The notes under the pieces: generated by a model | Database searches by the model: none | What the model was told of the DNA's origin: nothing | Seen by the model: only the letters and a program-made list of their open reading frames with translations | In this document: positions 24,653-32,800 of the stretch, piece by piece | Layout of the letters: every line of letters begins with the position of its first letter | Position numbering within the stretch: position 1 is the first letter of the stretch | Source: SIG77 sp045589595 | GTDB lineage: Bacteria; Verrucomicrobiota; Lentisphaeria; Victivallales; UBA1829 | DNA length: 64,000 bases | Assembly (NCBI GenBank): GCA_045589595.1 | Contig: JAZNPK010000034.1 | Coordinates: 1 to 64,000 of the forward strand | Reading direction: 5' to 3' | Program-made: the position numbers and the translations under genes

Positions 24653-27600
24653 TCAGTTTTTTTTGATCCCCTTCCGCAGTTGGCGAACCAGTTCCAGTAC
24701 GGCATGAAGTTTCTGTTCCGGCGGATCGGATGGTTTCAGGCGGGGAACCATACCGCCCGGTTTGATGCAGGAGCCGTCCGGATACATCAGATAGATCCGG
24801 TCATCACGACATTCGATGCTGTTGATCTCCAGCGGTGCCGCGAGAATACGGAGCCGTGCGCAATCCAGCATCCGCAAAGCGCAGTCCGGCAGTTTCCCGT
24901 ACCGGTCCCGCAATTCCGATTCAAAATCATCCAGCCGCCGTTCTGTTGCGATGGCGGCAAGCCGGCGGTAGGCATCGATCCGCAATCGTGGCGCATTGAT
25001 GAAGGTATCGGGGAAACAGGCGGAGATCCTGCCCTTCGGCGGATCGGAAGCAAAGGCGAGAAAATCCATAAAAACTTCCACATCAGGCGGCGTTTCCAGA
25101 GATTCCCCTTTCAGTTGCGCCACGCAGGAACGGAGCAGTTCGCAGTAAAGATGAAAACCGATGGCGTGGATCTGACCGCTCTGTTCCGTACTGAGAATAT
25201 TGCCCGAACCACGGATCTCAAGGTCGCGGACTGCCAGTTTGAAACCCGCTCCCAGATGTGTGTAACTGCGGATGGCGGAGATCCGTTTTCTGGCGTCACC
25301 CGTGAGAATTCCCGATTTCGGCAGCAGCATATACGCATACGCCTGCCGTGTCCAGCGTCCCACACGGCCCCGGAGCTGATACAGTTCCGCCAGACCGAAG
25401 CGGTCCGCCCGGTCGATGATGATGGTGTTGGCATTGGGAATATCCAACCCCGATTCCACAATGGTCGTACAGACAAGAATATCCAGTTTGCCTTCAATGA
25501 ACCGGCTCATCACATCTTCCAGTTCGTGTTCATCCATCTTGCCGTGACCGATCCCCACTCTCGCTTCCGGGAACATGGCATTGATCTTTGCCGCTTCATC
25601 CTCAATGGTCGCCACGCGGTTGTGCAGATAATAAACCTGTCCGCCACGTTCCAGTTCACGGGCAATGGCTGTGTGGATCACGGATGTTTCGTACTGCGCC
25701 ACAATGGTGCGGATGGGCAGCCGCTGAACCGGTGCGCTCATGATCGTGGAAAGATCCCGCATCCCGGACATGGAAAGGTAAAGCGTACGCGGGATCGGTG
25801 TGGCGGTCATCGTCAGAACATCGGCGGTGACACGGAGTTTTTTCAGCCGTTCCTTGTGGATCACGCCGAACCGCTGTTCTTCGTCAATGACGATCAGCCC
25901 CAGATCCCGGAAACGCACATCCTCCTGAACAAGACGGTGGGTCCCGATCACAATATCAATCGTGCCTGCATGTAATTTTTTCAATATTTCATTCTGTTCC
26001 GCTTTTGAACGGAAACGGCTGAGCTGTTCAATGATGACCGGTGTGCCCGTGAACCGTTCCAGAAAACTGTAATAATGCTGTTGCGCCAGAACTGTTGTCG
26101 GGACCAGCACCGCCACCTGACGCCCCGCTGATACCGCTTTGAATGCCGCACGCATGGCAAGTTCCGTTTTTCCGAAACCGACATCCCCGCAGAGAAGTCT
26201 GTCCATGGGCTTGCCGGATTCCATATCCCGTTTGATCTCCTCCGCTGCACGCAGCTGATCGGCTGTTTCACGGAAGGGAAACGCTTCTTCAAACAGTTTC
26301 TGGGCAAGGTCATCTTTGGGATAAGGGCGACTGTGTACCGTGTTCCGTACCGCCTGCATCCGGAGCATACTGTACGCAAGCGACTGGACGGACCGGGCGG
26401 CTGCGGCTTTCGTTTTGCCCCATTTCGCCGTGGCAAGACGGCTCAGATGGACCGCCGTCTTTTTCGAGCCGATGTAACGGGATACGCAATGCGCCTGCCA
26501 CAGCGGCACATACATCATGGCGTCGTCATCAAATTCCAATGCCAGCATTTCTGCCGTACCGCCCGCACTTTTCATCACGGTCAACCCGCGGTAGATACAG
26601 ATCCCGTGCTGGATATGGACGGCATAATCACCTTCATCCAGATCGGCAAAAGCGGCTGTTTCACCTTTTTCTGCTGTCGCTGTTTCGGATTCCGGTCCCT
26701 GCCGTCCGGCAATCCGGCGGGGGGCATTTTTCGGTGTCGCACCGAACAGTTCACTGCCGGTCAGGAGCGCCTGTTTCTGGTCCGGCATGTAGAGTCCGCA
26801 GGGGATCTCCAGCACTTCCACCGTCAGCTGTTTCCCGTCTTCTTCCAGACCCGCCTCTGTCAGCCACTGCCGGATGTGGATCAGATCACTTTCGCTTTTT
26901 CCGGCGATCCTGATACGGACACCGTCATCCAGCCATCGGGCAAGGATCCCGCTGTTCCATTGCTGCATCAGAAGGGATGCCCCCTCCGCTGTATCGTCCG
27001 GCAATCCAGCGCGGATCAGGGCATTGACGGGATAGCACGGCAGCGGTGTCGCTTCCGGCAGGGACGCCGTTTCCGCCTCATCTGCGATCCGGAGAACTGA
27101 CGGGGCTGAAAGAAGACGGTCGAATTTTTCCATCGCCTCCGCCGTGTAATACCGTTCCAGATGACGGCGGCAGAGTTCCGGATACACGATCAGAAGCCGC
27201 GTCCTCCCCGTACAGAAATCCAGAAAATCACAACGGTCCGTTTCCATTGCGGCGGTGGCTGCCGAAGAACGCATCACCACCCGGTATTCATCCGTTTTGC
27301 CGGTCGTTAATTGTGTCGCCGGATCGAACAGACGGATCGTTTCCACTTCGTCTCCGAAGAACTCGATACGGGCGGGTGAATCGCTGGAAAACGAAAAAAT
27401 ATCCATCAGACCGCCCCGTCTGGCAAATTCACCCGGAACGGTCACTTCCGTTTCGTCATCGTAGTCCAGTTTCACCAGCCGTTCCGCAAGATCCATCAGC
27501 GGGATCGTCATGCCCGGTTTCAGAACAAATGACGCACTCCGGAGCGTTTCCGGTGACGGCGCCGGTGACAATGCCGCGCCCACAGATGCCACCGTGATCT

Positions 27601-27940
27601 CCGGCGGATCGTTCAGCATCCGCGAAAGAATCAATGTCCGCGGCGCATCCGCTTCTGCCGCCGTATGGCCGGGGCGGTCCGTACTTTCCGGCAGTTCCTG
27701 CAGATCGGGTTCCCGCTGAAACAACCGGAACCACAGAGGCATTTCCGACAACAGCCGTTCTGTCAGTGCAGTATCCGGCGCAAGGATCGTCAGCGGTTCA
27801 GATCCGGCGGCAAGACGCAGCAGGACCGCCCCCAGTGCCGAACAAGTCGGATCCACGGGACCGATCACGCTTTTTCCTGCCGGAATTTGAAGATCCGGAG
27901 AAAAAAAAGAATTTTTTGTTTTCTTTTTCTCTTTGACCAC
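24653..27940 (-). CDS. mfd: Transcription-repair coupling factor
   Basis: 1095 residues. An N-terminal UvrB-like region is followed by the RNA-polymerase interaction domain (near 445-510, FADLDEGDYAVHIQHGICIY). The SF2 translocase shows Walker A in GDVGFGKTE near residue 580 and DEEQRF near 690, then PIPRTLYLSMSG and GRVGRW, and a C-terminal TRCF domain. It removes stalled RNA polymerase and recruits UvrA in nucleotide excision repair. It diverges from rpoD, with both starts about 150 bases apart. Confidence 0.96.
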   Translation of the reverse strand: MVKEKKKTKNSFFSPDLQIPAGKSVIGPVDPTCSALGAVLLRLAAGSEPLTILAPDTALTERLLSEMPLWFRLFQREPDLQELPESTDRPGHTAAEADAPRTLILSRMLNDPPEITVASVGAALSPAPSPETLRSASFVLKPGMTIPLMDLAERLVKLDYDDETEVTVPGEFARRGGLMDIFSFSSDSPARIEFFGDEVETIRLFDPATQLTTGKTDEYRVVMRSSAATAAMETDRCDFLDFCTGRTRLLIVYPELCRRHLERYYTAEAMEKFDRLLSAPSVLRIADEAETASLPEATPLPCYPVNALIRAGLPDDTAEGASLLMQQWNSGILARWLDDGVRIRIAGKSESDLIHIRQWLTEAGLEEDGKQLTVEVLEIPCGLYMPDQKQALLTGSELFGATPKNAPRRIAGRQGPESETATAEKGETAAFADLDEGDYAVHIQHGICIYRGLTVMKSAGGTAEMLALEFDDDAMMYVPLWQAHCVSRYIGSKKTAVHLSRLATAKWGKTKAAAARSVQSLAYSMLRMQAVRNTVHSRPYPKDDLAQKLFEEAFPFRETADQLRAAEEIKRDMESGKPMDRLLCGDVGFGKTELAMRAAFKAVSAGRQVAVLVPTTVLAQQHYYSFLERFTGTPVIIEQLSRFRSKAEQNEILKKLHAGTIDIVIGTHRLVQEDVRFRDLGLIVIDEEQRFGVIHKERLKKLRVTADVLTMTATPIPRTLYLSMSGMRDLSTIMSAPVQRLPIRTIVAQYETSVIHTAIARELERGGQVYYLHNRVATIEDEAAKINAMFPEARVGIGHGKMDEHELEDVMSRFIEGKLDILVCTTIVESGLDIPNANTIIIDRADRFGLAELYQLRGRVGRWTRQAYAYMLLPKSGILTGDARKRISAIRSYTHLGAGFKLAVRDLEIRGSGNILSTEQSGQIHAIGFHLYCELLRSCVAQLKGESLETPPDVEVFMDFLAFASDPPKGRISACFPDTFINAPRLRIDAYRRLAAIATERRLDDFESELRDRYGKLPDCALRMLDCARLRILAAPLEINSIECRDDRIYLMYPDGSCIKPGGMVPRLKPSDPPEQKLHAVLELVRQLRKGIKKN

Positions 27941-27969
27941 TTGACTTTTTCCTCTCTATGTGCTATACT
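27941..27969 (+). promoter_or_regulatory. Strong extended -10 promoter of rpoD
   Basis: TTGACT (27941-27946) and TATACT (27964-27969) are exactly 17 bases apart, with TG at 27961-27962 one base before the -10. It lies 125 bases upstream of the rpoD start and within a few bases of the mfd start on the other strand. The leader between is long enough for regulation. Confidence 0.75.
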
Positions 27970-28093
27970 AATAAGATTGATTTTTTATGTGTGAGGTCTT
28001 ATGCACCCTCCGGTCACCCCCGGAGATAAGTTTCCCATACGGTAATATACAACAACTTCCGGCAAGGTAAAGTGCAAGGAGCAAAAGAATCGG

Positions 28094-30094
28094 ATGAAAT
28101 CTGCGTCTAAAAAGATGAAACCGACTGATGCGACGATTGAAAAACAGTCGAAGAAGGCACCGGCAAAGAAAACTGCACCCGTAAAAAAGGCAGTCGCTTC
28201 TCCTCCGGTGGAGAAAAAATCGGCAGAAAAAACAGTCGCCGCCGCCTTGAAGAAAGCCACCCCCAAAAAGGCAGCGCCTGCAAAGGCAGAGGCAAAAAAA
28301 CCTGCACCCAAAATGGAGCCTGCAAAGAACGAAGTGAAAAAGCCTGTGGCAAAGAAAGCCGAACCCGTTAAGGTCGAGGCGAAAAAGCCCGTGGCAAAGA
28401 AAGCCGCTCCTGTAAAGGTCGAGGCGAAAAAGCCTGTTGCAAAGAAAGCCGCTCCTGTAAAGGTCGAGGCGAAAAAGCCTGTTGCAAAGAAAGCCGCTCC
28501 TGCAAAGGTCGAGGCGAAAAAGCCTGTTGCAAAGAAAGCTGAACCCGTCAAGGTCGAAGCGAAAAAGCCTGTTGCAAAGAAAGCCGCCCCTGCAAAGGTC
28601 GAAGCGAAAAAGCCCGTAGCGAAGAAGGCTGAACCCGTCAAGGCAGAAGCGAAAAAGCCCGTGGCAAAGAAAGCCGCTCCTGTCAAGGCAGAAGCGAAAA
28701 AGCCCGTTGCAAAGAAGGCTGAACCTGCAAAGGTCGAAGCGAAAAAGCCTGTTGCAAAGAAGGCTGAACCTGTCAAGGCAGAGGCGAAAAAGCCCGTTGC
28801 AAAGAAGGCTGAACCTGTCAAGGCAGAGCCGAAAAAGCCCGTAGCGAAGAAGGCTGAACCTGTCAAGGCAGAAGCGAAAAAAACCGTAGCGAAGAAGGTT
28901 GAACCTGTCAAGGCAGAAGCGAAAAAGCCCGCTGCAAAGAAAGCTGAACCTGTCAAGGCAGAAGCGAAAAAGCCCGCAGCGAAGAAAGCCGCGCCTGTGA
29001 AGGAAGAAACGGCAGCGCCTGAAGTCAAAAAGGCGAAATCTTCCAGCAAAAAAGAAAAAGAAGAAGCTCAGGTTCCGCCCACGGAAGACGAGATGAAACT
29101 TGCCCGCGAACTGGCGAAAAATCAGATGAAGTCAGCCGGTATTGAAGAACCGGATACGGAAACTGAAGATCCGCTGGAACTGATAGCGCTCGGCAATGAA
29201 CATGATCCGCAGATCGACAAGAAAAATGCGAAAGTTGCGGCGAAACACGGTTCCGTTTCCAAAAACGATACGATGAAAGTGTACATGCACGACATCGGTC
29301 AGATATCGCTGGTCACCCCGGAACAGGAAGTTGACCTTGCCGGAAAGATACATGGCGAAGACAACTATGCTCATGACGAAGCCCGCGCTACGCTGATCAA
29401 GGCGAATCTGCGTCTGGTGGTGAAGATCGCTCACGATTTCAAAGGTCTGGGGCTGCCGCTGCTCGACCTGATTTCCGAAGGGAACATCGGGTTGATGCGT
29501 GCTGTGGAAAAATTTGATCCTGCGAAGGGCGCAAAATTCAGTTCTTACGCCGCCTGGTGGATCAAACAGTCCATGCGCCGTGCATTGGCGAACCAGAGCC
29601 GTACGATCCGTATCCCGGTTCAGTCCGCCGGAAAAATCAATAAGATCAAATCTGTGCGTATGAAACTTGCGGAAAAACTCGGCAGAGAGCCGACGGACGC
29701 CGAAATCGCGGATCATCTGTCCTACAGTGAACGGACGGTTTCCGGTCTGCGTCTTGCCGATCTGCGTACCTTCTCGCTGCACGATCCCATTCAGCAGGGT
29801 GAAGACGGTGAGTTTCAGGATATTATTCCGGACCGCGGCGCGATGACGCCGGACCGTATTCTGGGCGATGTGGAATCTGTGAAGCGTCTGATCTCCCTTC
29901 TGGGTGAACTTGAAGACCGTGAACGGATGATCCTCACCATGCGCTTCGGGCTGGATGGAAAACGCGCAAAAACATTGGAAGAAGTCAGTCAGGAGATCGG
30001 CCGTACCCGTGAACGTGTACGCCAGATCCAGAATCAGGCGCTTGCAAAACTGCGTTCCCTGCTGGCGGATGAAGCAAGCTTCACCAATGAATAA
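28094..30094 (+). CDS. rpoD: RNA polymerase primary sigma factor with histone-H1-like N-terminal tail
   Basis: 666 residues. Residues 1-310 are almost only Lys, Ala, Pro, Glu and Val; residues 87-296 consist of 14 exact-length units of 15 residues, consensus KKAEPVKAEAKKPVA. From about residue 392 the protein is a normal sigma-70: region 1.2 (DTMKVYMHDIGQ), region 2 (NLRLVVKIAHDF, ISEGNIGLMRAVEKFDP, SSYAAWWIKQSM), region 3, and region 4 (GRTRERVRQIQNQALAKLR). Region 1.1 seems replaced by the tail. The tail looks like linker-histone C-termini and should be disordered and bind nucleic acid. AAGGAG is 12 bases before the ATG; an ATG at 28115 is an alternative. Confidence 0.95.
   Translation: MKSASKKMKPTDATIEKQSKKAPAKKTAPVKKAVASPPVEKKSAEKTVAAALKKATPKKAAPAKAEAKKPAPKMEPAKNEVKKPVAKKAEPVKVEAKKPVAKKAAPVKVEAKKPVAKKAAPVKVEAKKPVAKKAAPAKVEAKKPVAKKAEPVKVEAKKPVAKKAAPAKVEAKKPVAKKAEPVKAEAKKPVAKKAAPVKAEAKKPVAKKAEPAKVEAKKPVAKKAEPVKAEAKKPVAKKAEPVKAEPKKPVAKKAEPVKAEAKKTVAKKVEPVKAEAKKPAAKKAEPVKAEAKKPAAKKAAPVKEETAAPEVKKAKSSSKKEKEEAQVPPTEDEMKLARELAKNQMKSAGIEEPDTETEDPLELIALGNEHDPQIDKKNAKVAAKHGSVSKNDTMKVYMHDIGQISLVTPEQEVDLAGKIHGEDNYAHDEARATLIKANLRLVVKIAHDFKGLGLPLLDLISEGNIGLMRAVEKFDPAKGAKFSSYAAWWIKQSMRRALANQSRTIRIPVQSAGKINKIKSVRMKLAEKLGREPTDAEIADHLSYSERTVSGLRLADLRTFSLHDPIQQGEDGEFQDIIPDRGAMTPDRILGDVESVKRLISLLGELEDRERMILTMRFGLDGKRAKTLEEVSQEIGRTRERVRQIQNQALAKLRSLLADEASFTNE
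28352..28981 (+). repeat. 14 tandem 45-base coding repeats in rpoD
   Basis: Fourteen consecutive 45-base units encode the 15-residue repeat without any change of length, with degenerate units on both sides (28265-28351 and from 28982). Units differ at the A/E, V/A and final position and at synonymous sites. The antisense strand is also open over this stretch, which only reflects the repeat composition. Confidence 0.9.
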
Positions 30095-30157
30095 CTGTAA
30101 GATGGAAAGTGAATGACGATATGAACATTGCAACTGCATCGAAGGGGGGTGAATCAC

Positions 30158-30325
30158 ATGGAAGCAACTGAAGTCCGTCTGAAAAAAGGCGAGCCGATCG
30201 AACGCGCACTGCGCCGTTTGAAAAAGAAGCTCGACAAAGAAGGCACCCTCAAAGAACTCCGCAACCGGAGACACTTCGAGAAGCCCAGCGAAAAGAAGCG
30301 CCGCGTTCAGCGTCGCAGAGGCTGA
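30158..30325 (+). CDS. rpsU: 30S ribosomal protein S21
   Basis: 55 residues from the ATG at 30158 with AAGGGGGG upstream. The conserved S21 sequence is clear: EVRLKKGEPIERALRRLKKK and HFEKPSEKKRRVQRRR. It binds near the 3' end of 16S rRNA and helps initiation. It follows rpoD by 63 bases and is closed by a strong terminator; rpsU and rpoD are neighbours in many bacteria. Confidence 0.95.
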   Translation: MEATEVRLKKGEPIERALRRLKKKLDKEGTLKELRNRRHFEKPSEKKRRVQRRRG

Positions 30326-30340
30326 GGCAGCCCCGATCCG

Positions 30341-30378
30341 AAAAAGACCTTTCCCCCGCGGAGAGGTCTTTTTTTTAT
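30341..30378 (+). terminator. Intrinsic terminator after rpsU
   Basis: AAAAAGACCT (30341-30350) pairs with AGGTCTTTTT (30364-30373) around a C-rich loop, followed by more T. Confidence 0.85.
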
Positions 30379-30388
30379 GTCCTGACGG

Positions 30389-31777
30389 TTATTTTCCGGC
30401 AGAATATTTTTCCTTTATATAATTTGCGGTACACTCCCGGACATTGAGTTCCAGATCTTTCCGCCGGACGGTCCCCGAATCTGCGATGCTTTTGAGAACG
30501 GGGAATCTGCCGCCGGCTCCGCTGACATCGTAGGAGGAGAACGCAACGGTGTACATACCGGAAGTGATTTCCTGTCCGTAACGTGTCAGGCGCGACTGAT
30601 GTTTGCTCTGCTGGAATGTCTGTTGTTCGTCCGTGATCTGCCGGATCTGCCGGGGCGTCAGCGTCAGGACGGTGATCCGGTTTTCGTACGGAAGCAGCCG
30701 GTGGAGTTGTCCGGCGGTAAGGGGTCGGTCTCCGCGGACATATTTTTGAGATGTTCCGAAGAACGCGCAATCGGTTTTTGCGGCGTGGATCATGGCTTTT
30801 GCGCAAATCTCAGCCAGCGGGACATTGTCCGGCAGACCGGGTGCGATGATCTGTTTTTCTGCTGTATCGGCGCGGTGGAGATTTTTCTGCCATGAGTGCG
30901 GCAGATCCGGTCCCGGCGCGGCGGCAGTTTCATCGGCGAACAGGATTTCCGACTGTATATTGATGAGCTGCTGTGTGGCGGTATCGTAAGAGATCCTGAT
31001 TTTTGCCAGACCTTCCGCGTGGGGCGGTGCCTGAACGAACCAGGTGGACGGCGGCAGTGCTTTCCCCGGAACGGTTGCGTGACTGTGTCCGCCGAGAATG
31101 AGGTCGATTTCCGGGAATTGTGTGGTCAGATGGGAAAGATGCCCGGTTTCCCCGGTTCGGGTCAATCTGCGGGACGTATATTCGCCGAGATGCAGGGCGA
31201 GGACGATGATGTGCGGCTTTTCCCGGCGGACCTGCGGCATGATCCGGAGCAGGGTATCTGTGATTTTTCCGGTGGTGATGCCGGGCAGTCTTGCCAGACC
31301 CGTCCAGTGATCAAGATAGGGCGCAGTGATGCCGATGACCGCGATCCGCAGACCCTTCCGCTGTATGATCCGGTACGGAACGGTTTGATGTCCGGCGATA
31401 TGCAGATTGGCGGCGGTGAAGATCTTTTCCATCTGTGTCAGATGCCGGAGAAACCGTTTTGTACCGAAATCAAAATCGTGATTTCCCGGCACATAAACAT
31501 CGTACCCGTTCTGCAGAAAGAGATCTGCGGCGGAGCCGCCCTGATCCACCGTTGCTTCAAAAGAACCCTGGATCAGGTCACCGCAATCGATCAGGATCAG
31601 GTCCGGATCGGCGGCACGCTGTTGGCGGATGATGGCGCAGAGCCGGGGCAGACCGGGTGAACCGTGGATATCGGTGGTCTGCAGAACGGTCAGCGTGACA
31701 TCTGCTCCGGCGCTGCCGGTGGTGACAAGGCACAGGAGCAGAAAAAGAAAAATTGCAGGGATCGGTCTTTTCAGCAT
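30389..31777 (-). CDS. Secreted 5'-nucleotidase / 2',3'-cyclic phosphodiesterase family
   Basis: 462 residues from the ATG at 31777, which gives a signal peptide MLKRPIPAIFLFLLLCLV. The longer frame from 31879 lies inside the DUF89 gene. The calcineurin-like metal site is seen in TTDIHG, DCGDLIQG, PGNHDFDFG, ALHLGE and GGHSHATV; the C-terminal substrate domain holds PYENRITVLTLTPRQ and SGAGGRFP. It likely dephosphorylates nucleotides outside the cytoplasm to recover nucleosides and phosphate. Its start overlaps the end of the DUF89 gene by 7 bases. Confidence 0.87.
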   Translation of the reverse strand: MLKRPIPAIFLFLLLCLVTTGSAGADVTLTVLQTTDIHGSPGLPRLCAIIRQQRAADPDLILIDCGDLIQGSFEATVDQGGSAADLFLQNGYDVYVPGNHDFDFGTKRFLRHLTQMEKIFTAANLHIAGHQTVPYRIIQRKGLRIAVIGITAPYLDHWTGLARLPGITTGKITDTLLRIMPQVRREKPHIIVLALHLGEYTSRRLTRTGETGHLSHLTTQFPEIDLILGGHSHATVPGKALPPSTWFVQAPPHAEGLAKIRISYDTATQQLINIQSEILFADETAAAPGPDLPHSWQKNLHRADTAEKQIIAPGLPDNVPLAEICAKAMIHAAKTDCAFFGTSQKYVRGDRPLTAGQLHRLLPYENRITVLTLTPRQIRQITDEQQTFQQSKHQSRLTRYGQEITSGMYTVAFSSYDVSGAGGRFPVLKSIADSGTVRRKDLELNVRECTANYIKEKYSAGK

Positions 31778-32625
31778 GGTGTTTCGTGGATCAGAAGCAT
31801 GGAAAGGGGCTGCACGTTCAACTGCTGTGCGACCGTCTGACATTTTGCCCGGAAGAGGAATGCGGTGTTTCTGGTACATCTTCCTTCCAGCGTTTCAAAG
31901 TTGCCCTGTCCTTTGGCGATGATGAGATCGGCGCTGTTGTATGCGGCGCGGAACTGTTCGCTGCAGGCGGCGGGATCTACGCCGGGCGTACCGTCTCCGG
32001 TATCGATGGCAGGAATGTGATCCAGTCCGGACGGGGCGACTTCCCGCAGGGTCATATCGTTGAGGATGGGTTCTCCGCGGACGGCAATGGTGATCCTGCC
32101 GGGATAACGGTCGATCAGCAGACGGTCGATCACTGCTTCTCCGCAATTATCCATAATATAGAGGATCTTTTCCGCCCGATCCATACGGTGCCGCAGCAGC
32201 CGGACGGCGTCCTGATCCAGCGGTTCACTGCATGCGGAAAGAATGGAACTGCGTGCTTCTTCCAGCGTGAGATCGGGTTTTGCGCCGTAGTCGATCACAT
32301 TTCCGGCGATGGCGAGCCGCACAGCCGTTTCAAAGGGGGCGTCGGAATTTTCGCAGAGGGCTGTCAGTTTATCCATAAGTTGAAGTGCGCAGTCGATGGA
32401 TTTATCTTTCACGGTGCGGAAGGGATCGGTGATGCCGGTGAGTTCTGCCAATTTCCGGTAGATCCGTTTTGCCAGATAAGGCGGCGGCAGATCTCTGTCA
32501 AAAACGGCAGTGATCTTTTCGATTTCGCGGGTGATGAACTCTGTTTTTTCGGGGGCGATCCTGTTGATCAGCAGGGTGATCCCTTTGCAGAAACAACTGG
32601 TGATACAGAGGGGATTTGTTTTCAT
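31771..32625 (-). CDS. DUF89 / ARMT1-like metal-dependent damage-control phosphatase
   Basis: 284 residues. Family marks are the N-terminal cysteine cluster (ITSCFC), MDNCGEAVIDRLLID (active-site Asp and Asn near 157), RGEPILNDMT and LIIAKGQGNFE, then FRAKC near the end. The family hydrolyses unwanted sugar or coenzyme phosphates. Pairing with a 5'-nucleotidase fits a phosphate clean-up or salvage role. A sigma-70-like promoter lies at 32673-32701. Confidence 0.85.
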   Translation of the reverse strand: MKTNPLCITSCFCKGITLLINRIAPEKTEFITREIEKITAVFDRDLPPPYLAKRIYRKLAELTGITDPFRTVKDKSIDCALQLMDKLTALCENSDAPFETAVRLAIAGNVIDYGAKPDLTLEEARSSILSACSEPLDQDAVRLLRHRMDRAEKILYIMDNCGEAVIDRLLIDRYPGRITIAVRGEPILNDMTLREVAPSGLDHIPAIDTGDGTPGVDPAACSEQFRAAYNSADLIIAKGQGNFETLEGRCTRNTAFLFRAKCQTVAQQLNVQPLSMLLIHETPC

Positions 32626-32672
32626 AAAAAGCGGGATGATTTTGTTGATTGATCGTTTCGTGGCAAGTGGCT

Positions 32673-32701
32673 AATGTACGCCGGGAGCAGAAAAAAGTCA
32701 A
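32673..32701 (-). promoter_or_regulatory. Predicted sigma-70 promoter of the DUF89/5'-nucleotidase genes
   Basis: On the minus strand TTGACT (32701-32696) and TACATT (32678-32673) are 17 bases apart, 48 bases before the ATG. Confidence 0.6.
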
Positions 32702-32721
32702 GTGTTTTTTGAAAAAAGGTA

Positions 32722-32750
32722 TTGAAAAAAGACTTGCAGAATGTTATATT
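32722..32750 (+). promoter_or_regulatory. Predicted sigma-70 promoter of the greA operon
   Basis: TTGAAA (32722-32727) and TATATT (32745-32750) are 17 bases apart, 51 bases before the ATG at 32801. It is divergent from the promoter at 32673-32701. Confidence 0.6.
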
Positions 32751-32800
32751 AATAAGTTGCAGATAATGCATATTTGACAATTTTAAGGAGACCACAGACG

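Noticed and set aside
28352..28981. Regular repeats as a possible CRISPR array
   Set aside because: Units are contiguous, without spacers, in frame, and code for the rpoD tail.
27985..29049. A Phe/Ala-rich repeat protein on the minus strand
   Set aside because: It is the antisense reading of the 45-base repeats in rpoD.
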